Positions 44,796 to 54,996 of a DNA stretch of 64,000 bases are shown one piece after another. This DNA comes from Atkinsonella hypoxylon. Lineage: Eukaryota; Ascomycota; Sordariomycetes; Hypocreales; Clavicipitaceae. The first letter of the stretch is position 1. The number at the start of each line of letters is the position of its first letter. The notes beneath the pieces were generated by a model. The model had not been told where the DNA came from. It saw only the letters and a list, made by a program, of their open reading frames with translations, and did no database searches. The stretch spans positions 21,206 through 85,205 of the forward strand of contig JFHB01000130.1 in NCBI GenBank assembly GCA_000729835.1, written 5' to 3'. A program made the translations under genes and the position numbers.

Positions 44796-45637
44796 ATGTT
44801 CTGGTCTGTTGGCCAGATGACAGTTCAAAGCATCCATTGAATTAGTCCTTGCAGTGGCACCTTGTCTGAAAGATCATGCGTGGCCTGTGGCGTTGCTGCG
44901 AAGAATGAACAAATCACTCCCACTGCCGCGATAATCACGGGGCTTACATGACGCTCAAGCCGCCGTTGCCGTGACTAGTCGGTCATTTTCAAGAGGGCGG
45001 AAAATTAGGAGGGAAAAAAAAAATCCGAACCACAACGCAAAATGCTTGCCTCCAGACATTCCCCCCTCCCCGCCCCCTCCCCGAATATCGGGATCAGACT
45101 GGTTTTTGTGACCCGAGCCACAGGAGAATTCATCCTTTGACCGCAGGTTGAATGCTGTGCATCCAGTCATTATGGAGGGGAGATGGAATATCACCAGGCA
45201 GGATGACGGGAGCTGCCCGAGTCCCAGTCATCATCACCTTGACTCACCTGGTGATCTTGCCCGCCAATACCCATCCATCATCATCAGCTTCGTGCTCCAT
45301 GGCCGGCTCTCGGCCGTCTCCTGCAGCAGCTGCGCTGTTATGTCCCTAGCTTCCCCGCCTTCAGTTGTGTCAACCGAGCGGCCCCCTTTCATGCTTTCTT
45401 GCCCTTTCTCTGTTGACAGGGGTGATGATGTGCCCGCGAGGTCTGCAAGTGGCTGGCCTTGAATCAAAATTATTAATTAAATTAGCAACGCCTAGCAGCC
45501 AAAGGAGACGGCTTGTTACTGGTGGGCACTGCGCACGGAGCGAAGCCGAGCTAAATTGGATATTGTGCCACAGCAACTTTAACGTCCAGCCCTGGCTCGG
45601 CATGGGGATTTCCCATTGAGCATGGGAATCTTGCTTA

Positions 45638-45676
45638 TCGTCGTCGTCATCATCATCATCATCATCATCATCATCA
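45638..45676. repeat. (ATC)n/(GTC)n trinucleotide repeat
   Basis: About thirteen triplets in a non-coding context. Confidence 0.85.
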
Positions 45677-46288
45677 CCCTCCCTCGCTCCTGGACTCAGC
45701 GACATGCCACAAATGCACCAACCCAAACACAAGAGCCTGACCGTCAGGCACTCTGCAGACTCTGCTTGCAATAAAGAGAAAATCTTTGGCTGATTCTTTT
45801 TTTTTTTTTTTTTTCATTTCAATGGTAGTTGCCACAACGATATCTCACTTGGCGCGCATCTGCGGAACGGAGTATCCGCAGTTCGTGACAATTTGATTGA
45901 AGCCATGTATTCCGTATTCAGGCAGGTTTATATTGCACAGACCCCTGACTCTCCGAGATGATCTCAATTGATCACCACCCCACCTCACCGTTTTGTTCCA
46001 GGTTCCAGGGGCACCAACGTAAGTACCTAGTAGTTAACTAGTTAACTAGTGCGCTGCAAGAATAGGCTATGGTTGGAAGTCGATTCGAGCAGAGTGCATG
46101 CAACCATTACAGAACAATGGTGGCTCATATAATATGCAGCCGAACTAATCTACTGCACGATTAGTTACAAACTGATTCGTTTCCGGGTCAATTGAGCTTT
46201 CAGGAATGATGCTTCAGCCGCCGTGCAATGTTTGATGGTAGCCGCCTATCAGAACCAAGGGGCGGGCGGTCTTGATGATGCTCTCGGC

Positions 46289-46338
46289 CCCTTGGCTCAG
46301 TCCCTTGGCTCAGTCCCTTGGCTCAGTCCCTTGGCTCG
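46289..46338. repeat. 13-bp tandem repeat CCTTGGCTCAGTC
   Basis: Three full copies and a partial fourth, ending CTCGGT. Confidence 0.85.
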
Positions 46339-46768
46339 GTTTGTTTAAGCCTTGCGCTGCCCGCCCAATCATTGCATTTCATTCATATCCTCATGCCACT
46401 AGTTACCACATCTGAACCATTGGAGTAGTATTCCGTACTACTAGAAGGCTTGCATAGTTAGCGAACCGGGCAGATCCAAAAACTGGGCGATGCGATCATG
46501 CACCAGACCGGTTTGGGGGAAAAGATGCGGTGCATTGCTGATTATGGATTACTGTGCGTCAAAGTAATGGCTCTTGCCATGCAAGAACCTTTGCCCCAGG
46601 CAGGATAGGGGGGGGGGGTGGGGGGTTAATGGTATCAAGAATTGTAACCATATTATTAGTTAGCTAGTTAGTATTCCGTACTCCGCAGGACATGCTGGTA
46701 ATATCCGTTTCATAAGAGATATCGCATCCCCAAAGACCCACGTCTCAAACTTTTGCCGGTCAGCATTC

Positions 46769-47164
46769 CTATATCTCGTCTCCACATGCATCAAGAACTG
46801 TAACTATGGACAAACAAAACGCAAAGCAAAAAGCCGCCGCATTGCCATCGTGGACAAGACGAAAACGGAGCCAGTGAGCATCCCCATACGGAGAACTCAC
46901 GGAGAAGAACGACCGTTCGACATCAAAGTTTACCTTGTAAGACTCCACCCCATCCACAAAATATGCTTTGCTGACTTGGGCATTCTCTGCATTCTCAATG
47001 GCTTCATGGGTTGCAACGCTGAGCGTCTCAGTCCTTTTTCCAAACAAGTTGAATGCCCATCGCCAACGGATGCCTACGCCGCAGCCAAGTCTGTCTGCTT
47101 CTGCTAGGACGACAACATACGTCGAATCCAGACTATTGAGATGACCGAACTCTGAGAAACAAGG
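46769..47164 (-). other. Unrecognised open frame of uncertain status
   Basis: The minus strand is open for about 130 codons. The part around RWRWAFNLFGKRTETLS and ATHEAIENAENAQ reads like protein. A possible GTAAAC splice donor follows SYK. An acceptor-like TAG lies at the upstream end. I do not recognise it, and it may be a fragment of a lost gene. Confidence 0.2.
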
Positions 47165-47457
47165 CTATTTGGGTCGCACAATTAATTGCCTACAAGGCTG
47201 AGGTTAACGGAGCACAGTCTTGGCGACCATGAGCCCCCTTTGTAACCTGGCCTGACCACCACTCAGTGATCTCGTTGACCACTAGACGGACCTTATCTAA
47301 CCAGTAGATGTATGCTTGGGGCGTGCTCTCGAACAAGGGAGAACAAGGATGGCTGAGTCCAGACTAGAACCGTTACGAGAGCCAAAAGAACTAGCTTGGC
47401 TCCGTTATCGCAGCCCAACCAACGTCAAGTCGCAAGAAAGCCAGATGCAGGCACTGC

Positions 47458-47500
47458 AGTGCTTGTGCTTGTGCTTGTGCTTGTGCTTGTACTTGTGCTG
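47458..47500. repeat. Hexamer tandem repeat GCTTGT
   Basis: About six and a half copies, one with ACTTGT. Confidence 0.85.
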
Positions 47501-47785
47501 AGGATCAGACTAAACTGTTTCCCCCGTGGCTATCATGGGTATGGTTGCAAAAAGCGGAGCTGCGTGAACCCCCCTTCCCCCCCCCCGGGTCGTTGCCCAA
47601 GAAATCCGTAACTCTTGCGGGCCCTACCCTGTCGTGCCCGCCACAACAACGTCATAGGACGACGACACCATGCATGCCATGCCGTGCGAATACACAGGTC
47701 CTTGATGAACTTCCCAAATATAACGTTAACAAGTCCGGTCTGCATTCACGCCCATATTTCCTTTCTTCCCCCTATCAAAGCCTGC

Positions 47786-47812
47786 ATCGCATCGCATCGC
47801 ATCGCATCGCAT
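47786..47812. repeat. Pentamer tandem repeat CATCG
   Basis: Five copies of GCATC/CATCG, about 75 bp upstream of the RS-protein start codon and therefore probably in its leader. Confidence 0.85.
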
Positions 47813-47884
47813 CACCCTAACACAGCCTTCGTGTCCTGTCCCCGCCATTCGGTCTCAGCGGAGCCCCATCGCAACCGCACCGCA

Positions 47885-48563
47885 ATGGGTAAGCATCACC
47901 AACCAGCCAGCCCGAAATGCCTCGCCAGCCCAAATTCAAAAAAAAAAAAAAAAAGCTAACAACGTACCAGCCCGCCACGGCACCAAAAAGCGCCTGTACC
48001 TCTCCCGCCCGGAGCCCGACCTCCTCACCACAAGACGCCAGGTCACCCGCATCATCCCTCCCACTCCGTCGCGGCCCTGTCCAGTGGTGGAGGAGCCGCG
48101 GCCAGAACCATGTCCCCTGCCGCCAAGTCCACCTCCCGCGCTGCCTGAGCCTGAGCCTGTGCCTGAGCCAGAGCCTGCGCCTGAGCCTGAGCCAGAACCT
48201 CAGATCGAAGTCATTGCCGTGGACGTGGAACCTTCCGTCCGGTCGTCCAAGTCGAGCCGCAGCCGGAGCCGGAGCAGGAGCAGGAGCCACTCTCATACGC
48301 GAGAAAAAGAAATCTACATCGAAAGGGATCGCTTCATTCCTGTCCCTGTGCCTGTTCCCGCCGAGCCCAAGTACGAGACGTTTCGGTACGTCGATGCCCC
48401 GAGGAGGTACATCGAGCCTCCAACTCCGCCGCCTAGGATGATTGAGGACACAGACAGGTCGACACATATACACGTCCGGACCGAAGACAGGGAATGGGTC
48501 GGCGGGTATGGCAGGGATGATAGGGAGAGGGATAGGTATGGCTACGATTATTATCGGCGCTGA
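47885..48563 (+). CDS. Small RS/Pro-Glu-repeat protein
   Basis: Exons 47885-47888 and 47971-48563 give 198 residues. The first coding exon is only ATGG. The 82-nt intron has donor GTAAGC, a run of about 17 A, branch GCTAAC and acceptor CCAG. This joins to MARHGTKKRLYLSRPEPDLL. The protein then has a Pro/Glu dipeptide tract (PEPVPEPEPAPEPEPEPQ) and an Arg-Ser tract (SKSSRSRSRSRSRSHSHTRE). A Tyr/Arg/Asp-rich C terminus (GRDDRERDRYGYDYYRR) closes it. RS tracts are typical of nuclear-speckle and splicing proteins, but there is no RRM, so that link is only a suggestion. I do not recognise the family. Without the tiny first exon the frame has no ATG. Confidence 0.72.
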
Positions 48564-48943
48564 GGGTATTAAGTCATGACTTGCGGAGAGATGACTTCTA
48601 CGTTTGTTCTTTGGCGGCTATTAGCGTGCTGTTTTTTCTCCTGTCTTGAACTGTTTATGGAAATGATGATGACGTGGCTGGATATATTTGCCCTTGTTGC
48701 GTTGTTTGGTTCTGGGCTTCAAATCCCGTTTCTTTTTTCCTTTCTTTTTCTTGTCGTTTTCCTTGTTCTTCTTTCCAGTCAAGATCTATAGGTATCTATG
48801 AGAAATGAAGGAGGCACCTTGGCAAGCAATCGAATGGAGTCACCTTTCAGGAAAAAAAAAAAAAACTACGGGAATATGATATCAGCTATGGCATAAACGT
48901 GCGTTGCTACGACAAGCGATCCCTTCCCAGCCCGATAGCCCTC
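48564..48943. other. Convergent gap
   Basis: 380 bp between the RS-protein stop and the CorA-like stop. It includes a T-rich patch near 48725-48775 and an A13 run near 48852. No gene was seen. Confidence 0.45.
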
Positions 48944-51900
48944 TCATGAATACCCAATTACAGACTGAGGAAGCCTTCGTGACCGCTGGAAAACGCTCTG
49001 CCTGGGAATATATGCCACAGGGCGCGCCAAAGCACTCTCAGCCATCAATGTTTCCGGATACTCGACGCCCAGTTTGGGCTCCACCACATACGTCCTTTCT
49101 TCCGGCATCGTCTGCGACATTCTGGTCGCGTACCCGGCATTAGTCGTTTGTCTGCCCAAAGCCCATCTGAATACATTGCCCAGCTCGCCCATCCACCACA
49201 GCCCCAGGAAGATGATGAGCGCTGTCACCGGCAACGCCGTGGCCCAGTAGAGCCACTGCCCATATTTCATGTCTCGCACGTCGCTTGAGTTCATACCAAA
49301 TATGCTCGAGATGGCGCTCATGGGCAGAAATACCACCGTCACGATTGTGAAGGCATAGACGGCGTTCTCCTGTCTGTCTTTCGTCCAATCGATGCTATAT
49401 TTGACCGCTCGTTCAAGGTCATCAGCGTAGTCTGTGTGTCGTCGGAGGTCAAACTCTCGCTGCTCGATCAGCTTGATACAGTCTGTAAGAAACAGTCCAC
49501 GAAAACCGAACTCGTCAATGGACGACAGCTTGGACGCTACCTCGAGATCTGCGGGCTCTTGGTCCCCGAATCCCAGGTATCCATTGTCTGATTTTTTCAA
49601 TGCTGAATCGTCGACCCCAGTGGGATAAGGGCGTGTATTCGAGTCCAGATATCTTGGTTCTTCTCGCCCATCAACGCCCTTGATTTGCCGTCTTCGCCGC
49701 CACGGTCCGTCGCAGACGGCTCCCGTAAAGAGGCTAGTCACCTCCTTGATAGTCATATTGGCTCTGATGCTTGCCAAGATTGCTCTCTGCTTTGCCAATG
49801 TCCGTCTTATCACCATCATTTCCTGCTGTACTAGCTCGAGGCGATGCTGGTATGTTCGGTCAGAGGGTTTGCTCGTGATTTCCGCATCCTGTTCAAGTCA
49901 GCCTGCCACATACTTGCTCTTTCTGCATGGTCACACTTTCTTACCAATAAAGCCAGGTATTGTGCGTACGTCTCCATGACGTCCTCTGATTTGCCAACCA
50001 GGTCGCGGACGAGATTCATGAAGAACAATGAAGCGATCTCCAGTGGCAGTACAATCGAGACATCGAGGAGATTTCGATTCGAAATTCCCTGCAAGACACA
50101 ATTTATTCCATCCAGTATCAACGTCTTAGCTTTGGTCATATGCGCCAACCACACATCTCCATGCTCAACGGTACTTATCAATCCTGACACCACATGTAGC
50201 CACGCTGTGACAAACTGATGGGGAAGTTCAATTACTTCACGTTCTTGATCCGTGGCATACGACACGATTTTTTCAAAGAGCTTGACGTATTGAGACACGT
50301 CGTTTAAAACAGACTTGGTCTCTGTGATGACATATCGATCTGCTACGGCTTCTTTGTCAAGTTCTGGAATCTGAAATGCAACTTTTTGGTTAGGCGCATT
50401 TGTCTTGTTGCACAGCACGTGCTCGATATTACCTGGATGAGTGACTTGATGGCACCCCAAAATTTTCCGATGGTTGGCCCATCAAAACGTGGAGGGAGGA
50501 ACAGGCATAATACGCTCGTCGCAGCGTTGAAAATTTCCAGTCGGTCTTCGTGCATGACGCGGATGCTGTCGCTCGCTTTCTCTTTCACTTGAGAGCTCTG
50601 CTTGGCGAGATAATGGTAAACGTCTTCTCTTGTAGCATCTTGACAGCTCCTGTACGCACGCTGATCGGCATAGGATGTTTGATTTGTCAAGAACTTTTCA
50701 GCCATGGCTAACTGTTCTCTCACTTGTTCAGGTGATGCATTGGCTCCTCGATTTTCTATAGATCGTGCTTCGGCTGGTTGAAGCGTCAGTACGTGTAGAT
50801 ACTTGTCATACCTTGGATACTCTCGTAGCGGCTTGCCATCGACGACTTCTGGGGTTATTGGCTCGAGTACTGCGCGGTGAGGACTGGGTCGCGGTCTTAA
50901 TTGTGCGTAAGCCCTTAAAATCTATGGTTGACGTCGCTATTAGGGAACACTTACATTATATCCATGCGCAAAACCACACTTCCCTCGGGCCTTGACGCAA
51001 GCTGCAGAATTTTTGGCCAATTTTTTGCTGCGAGTACTTGGCCAAGGTATCTGAATTCCAAGTTTCTGGGCCAAAACGCGTGGAAATGGGACAGGAATTT
51101 CTAATCATGATTAACATTTCATGTTCTGTACAGTCAATAGTCAAAAGTATTTGACCATAGTTGATGTACAATGCTCCACATCTCCGTATGTAGAAACATG
51201 TACGTACAAAAAAAAAGGACCGGTATAATGATGTGGCCAAATACTTCAGGCACTTCACGGCATAAATCAGGTGACGGACGTTCTTACAAACCAAGTTGCA
51301 CATGCAAGAGCAGGGAGGGTCCAAGACACTGCGTTGCCGTACTTGACAAGAATTCGACCTGAAGGCCCGTTTTTGGCTCCTTCTGGAGGTGGTTGCGACT
51401 TGAGATTGACTGAGTCTTTGCACAGGTCTAGTTCTGACATTGCGCCACAAGTGACGAGCAGTGCTACATCGAGTCAGCCTCTGGATTCGTGAGGCCTATG
51501 ACGAGCCTCAAACTTACAATTATCGAGTACTAGAGCCCACAGCTGGGCAATATGAAAACATTTGTCTTTTTCTGTTGCATTGACCCGACCAACAACCTGC
51601 TGCAAATCTCGTCGTTCCGTAGTTCGAGAATATTGTGCTTGAAGAAGTGTCTGTGAAGGAAAATCGGACACGGTGAATCCAGATAAAAGGCCCGAGTACT
51701 TTTGCAGCGAGAAGTACGGAAGACAGATCCATCGGGCAGAGCCTGTTGGCTTTTCATGCCCTATGATTTCCTTGGTCAGAGATTCCAAAGGCACTTCAAA
51801 ATAGCACGGCTCTATGTAGCCAACTCGGACTCCTTTAGGATTCTGGCGTGTCTTGATGCAGTGCTTTTGAATGTCTGCTCTAAGCTTGGCGATAGCCATT

Positions 51901-52840
51901 TTTTCCAACTCAGAAAATTGAATCTGGCGCGATACTTCCATCTATGGGTGCGTCAGCGGATTCCACGAACGCTAGAGTCGGATAGCATGCTGCGTTCATA
52001 ATACCCAAAATTCATTGAATCTTAGCACATCTTGTCGTATATGCCTGGCTCAAGGTTAGAGAAGCCAACCTTTGTGTTGATGAATTTATCCTTTACTCAC
52101 AGCCATCTGAATAATGAACGCTTTTGTCCTTTGGACTCGAGAAGCTCTGTCAATCTAGCTGCATGGGTACCACCGGGTTCCGCGTTACCGGTGTATTGAG
52201 ATAAGTATATCCTTTTAGCTGTCGACAATGCTGGGGCATCTCTGTCTTCGTGATGACTTGAGCTCGTTTCCAGCTCAGATATCTCTATGTCTTTGGACTC
52301 CGGTCGAGTAAACAAGAAATGAAATTCGTTGTATGTATCCAGATCTGCTGCAACAGGACTCGTTGGGCGCGGGAAACTACCATCTCTGCCTCCATACATC
52401 CGAATATCGTCTTCAACATGTTGTTTTGGGAACGAAGGACTGCTAATTGTGTCGCATTCAGGGTCTTGTCTTCCACGTTGGTCGCGAGAACGACTTATTC
52501 TTGGCCTCACCAGCTCAGGAGGCGGACGCAGTCTCACTGGCCCTCGATCCTCCCTAAAAAACAATGATCGTCGCTCCCGACGCTCCGAGAGCGGCCCTAT
52601 AGGTATCGGTTCGGGCTCCTCGGCAAAATAATCTTCACGAAAGTGTTGCTGACGGCGTCTTGGAGAGGACTGCGATGGAAAGCTCCAAGGTGCTTGGGCA
52701 CGACCAGGCTATGCATGGGGAGTAAGCAACAATTCACGACTCACATTGACAGCCAAGCATACATGAAAATACTCCTCATCTGCTTCATTGAGGTTTGCTC
52801 GAGATCGCCGATACCCGCCTTCGGGCACATAAATCGACAT
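48944..52840 (-). CDS. CorA-like domain protein, nine exons
   Basis: Exons 52840-52763, 52708-52101, 52044-52005, 51941-51518, 51463-51288, 51100-50955, 50895-50433, 50370-49945 and 49888-48944 join in frame to 1101 residues. The N terminus (MSIYVPEGGYRRSRANLNEAD) is Arg/Pro-rich and disordered. A long cytosolic region follows, with SLFRWLHIRQDVLRFNEFW, ARWICLPYFSLQKYS and CFHIAQLWALVL, then AFWPRNLEFRYLGQVLAAKNWPKILQLA. A helical bundle with VREQLAMAEKFLTNQTSYADQRAYRSC precedes the C-terminal CorA-like module. That module has helix 1 (TIVTVVFLPMSAISSIF), the Gly-Met-Asn ion-selectivity motif (about 985), and helix 2 (LYWATALPVTALIIFLGLWW). CorA proteins carry Mg2+ and related ions. Whether this long fungal subfamily transports is not known. 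One exon is only 40 nt, so automatic models may split this gene. Confidence 0.85.
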
Positions 52841-53819
52841 TTCCACAACTACCAACTTCAGTACTGTATGGATAAGCAGACGTGAATATATAGGCAGAGC
52901 CTAGAGTCAAGCCCTTCCGAGTGGAGGCGGAATATTCACAGAGAAAGAGGGAGACGGACCATAAAGATATAGAGGGCAAAAAAAGGGTATTCCGTTCAGC
53001 TGATTGTGAGAAGAGATGTTGTACCTAGGTACCTAATGATGTATTACTGCAATCCAACGTCAGCCAGGCACAGTCAATGGGGTCAAAGGGTGCTGCAGCT
53101 ACCTACCTAGGTCCCTAGGTGCCTAGCACCTACCTCCTTAGGTACCTAGGTAGGTAGGTAGGTTTTGATCTAGGTACCCAGGCACTGCTTGAACCAGGTA
53201 ATCATACCTACTAGGTAGGTAGTAGGTACCTAGGGTCGTCTTACTTGACTCCATACGTAAGTACTGTTACTGCACCTTCCCTATTATTTGTGTATATCTT
53301 CTTATGTCGTTATGCAATTCGAAGGAATAAGCGCACAATATATTTCCAAAAGCTTTTGACTACTACAATGTACCTCTATGGGCCGGCCGAGACAAATTTG
53401 TCTGGCTCTCCATGAGGACTACCAGACGCTTGCATCTTCCTGTCTTCCACATTGCAGCTGTTGTCACCCAGTCAAGTGAGAACTCCCACCCGGAGTTCGT
53501 GCTGACCTCTCGAGTTCATTTACGATTGACTCCAAGTCCACCCACATCCTGCGCTATCATATGTTAGCACCCAGCTACCTATCCTACATCTTATTCAGTC
53601 CCTTCAGCCCTCTTGAATCATCCCTCAGTGTCGACACGCATCTAGAAGAACCGGTTTCTGACCAATATTTCGAGTGGTCTATAAGCTTTGAATCATGTGA
53701 ATACCTTTCTTCTGCATCTTGATTATGTGCCATGATTTACTTCGAAAAGACCGCTCCCTCGCCGCGAAACATACAGAGCCATTCTTGTTTGTCCAGGATG
53801 ACCAAACTCGACATAAACC
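52841..53819. other. Intergenic region rich in CCTAGGTA motifs
   Basis: About 1 kb between the CorA-like start and the BTB stop, both on the minus strand. 53020-53235 is filled with (CC)TAGG/CCTA tetranucleotides and TACCTAGGTA palindromes. No gene was seen. Confidence 0.5.
53020..53235. repeat. Cluster of TACCTAGGTA palindromes and TAGG runs
   Basis: Many copies of CCTAGGTA, ACCTACCT and TAGGTAGG occur within about 215 bp. They can pair with each other as hairpins. Related short copies lie at 14282, 28475, 44535 and 44745. Confidence 0.75.
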
Positions 53820-54996
53820 TCATTTTTCGTCTCTTCTATGGCTATTTTTCAATTCCGATTTGCATCTAGGCCGTTTACCTGAGTTTCGGGCTGCCAGAAT
53901 GTCTATTGAGATAGAGTCTGCATGCTTCCGCCATGTGCAGGAAGAAAACAGTTCGTCAACCACGATTCGGTGCCGCATGAGCACGGGCAGCAGCGCATCC
54001 AATACGTGGGCGAAGGCAAGGCGCAACGGTAGCATATTCTCACAGTATTCATATGAATACGCGACGTAAATGGCGTTGCGCAGATGAACTACTCCGGTTT
54101 CTATCTCGAGCTGATTCATGTCTGCAGCGAAAAGTTCGGCCTGGAAATACGTCGACAGGTCTTCCGCGGTCTGTTCAAGCACTTGTAGTACCTTTGCCCT
54201 CATCTCACTGACGCCAAGAACTGTAGCCCCTACGTAAAGCAGCACACTCCGCGGTATATGTATCAAGTCTCGTGGGCTCTCGCGGTCGTAGTCGCAAATT
54301 TCCAGAGCTGTTTTGGTCTTGGTTAGCTTTTTCATGACGTGATTAACCATATCACCACTCAACTTTTTGTGTACATGAATCGAAGTGTGTTAGCAACAGC
54401 TTCAGGGCTTAGGTCTACTTGGATGTCGATTGTAGTGAGTTCCTTGTTCCAGTCAATGCCAACGTTTATGCTTGAAATACGTCTCATCAACACGTCAATT
54501 TCATACCTCCTTTTTTGGCGGAAGATGTTGGCGGAAAAAAGCTGACTGTGGCTCTACAATGCTGCGATGGACTTGATATACCTCTGGCCCAACGCGAACG
54601 AGAACATCAGCCCCGAACGGCTGCATCCATAGACTGTTTGGCTTTTCAGTCATATTTGCACTTTATAAATAAGCCAGAGGGCGGTCGCTTGTCTACATAC
54701 CTGTCGCCAGCTCTCGGTGCGGCTTGCTGCAGTGTTTTTCTCGAAGGCGGAGATAGTGCCGGTGCTAGGTCTTCGTTTAACCGAGACCCATGCCCTTCTT
54801 TTTTGGCTTCTCGCTTATTCTTAACCCTATTAGAAGTTTCCCTTGGCGCATGGCAGGCAATGTTGGCGAAATCAGGTGTGATGCTTGGCCAATCCCCTGA
54901 AAGAGTGTCCGCTCGCCGTTTGGTTGTCCACGGATTGGTCTTTGGTGGTGATGCGGGCCTGAGATGCTCGAGGTTCGGTTTTTTAGAATTTCTCAT
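53820..54996 (-). CDS. BTB/POZ domain protein
   Basis: Exons 54996-54701, 54633-54507, 54442-54364 and 54307-53820 with introns of 67, 64 and 56 nt give 329 residues. Residues 1-98 are basic, Pro/Ser-rich and disordered. The BTB core follows from about 99 to 168: DVLVRVGPEVYQVHRSIVE, then SAFFRQHLPPKKE, then VDLSPEAVANTLRFMYTK. The C-terminal part is helical with VLLYVGATVLGVSEMRAKVLQ, as in BACK-like regions of fungal BTB proteins. Such proteins often act as adaptors for cullin-3 ubiquitin ligases or as transcription cofactors; the partner is unknown. The third intron uses a weak GTTGAG donor, so that junction is the least certain part of the model. Confidence 0.72.

Larger units (their letters stand above)
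43644..47884. other. 4.2-kb intergenic region dense in short tandem repeats
   Basis: This lies between the divergent Bem3 and RS-protein genes. At least eight separate tandem repeats with units of 3-13 bp are listed individually below. It also contains CCTAGGTA palindromes (44525-44575, 44740-44770), a G-run near 46610 and T-runs near 45800. One weak open frame at 46769-47164 is listed separately. The outer parts must contain the two promoters. Confidence 0.55.

Noticed and set aside
48944..49819. A short stand-alone CorA gene of 291 residues
   Set aside because: An acceptor at 49889 connects it in frame to an upstream exon, and all nine exons join without a stop.
50433..50839. A separate gene starting with MASRYESIQ at 50839, preceded by an in-frame stop
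   Set aside because: Another frame reads straight through this stretch and joins both neighbouring exons of the CorA-like gene in phase. It also matches the expected order of that protein.
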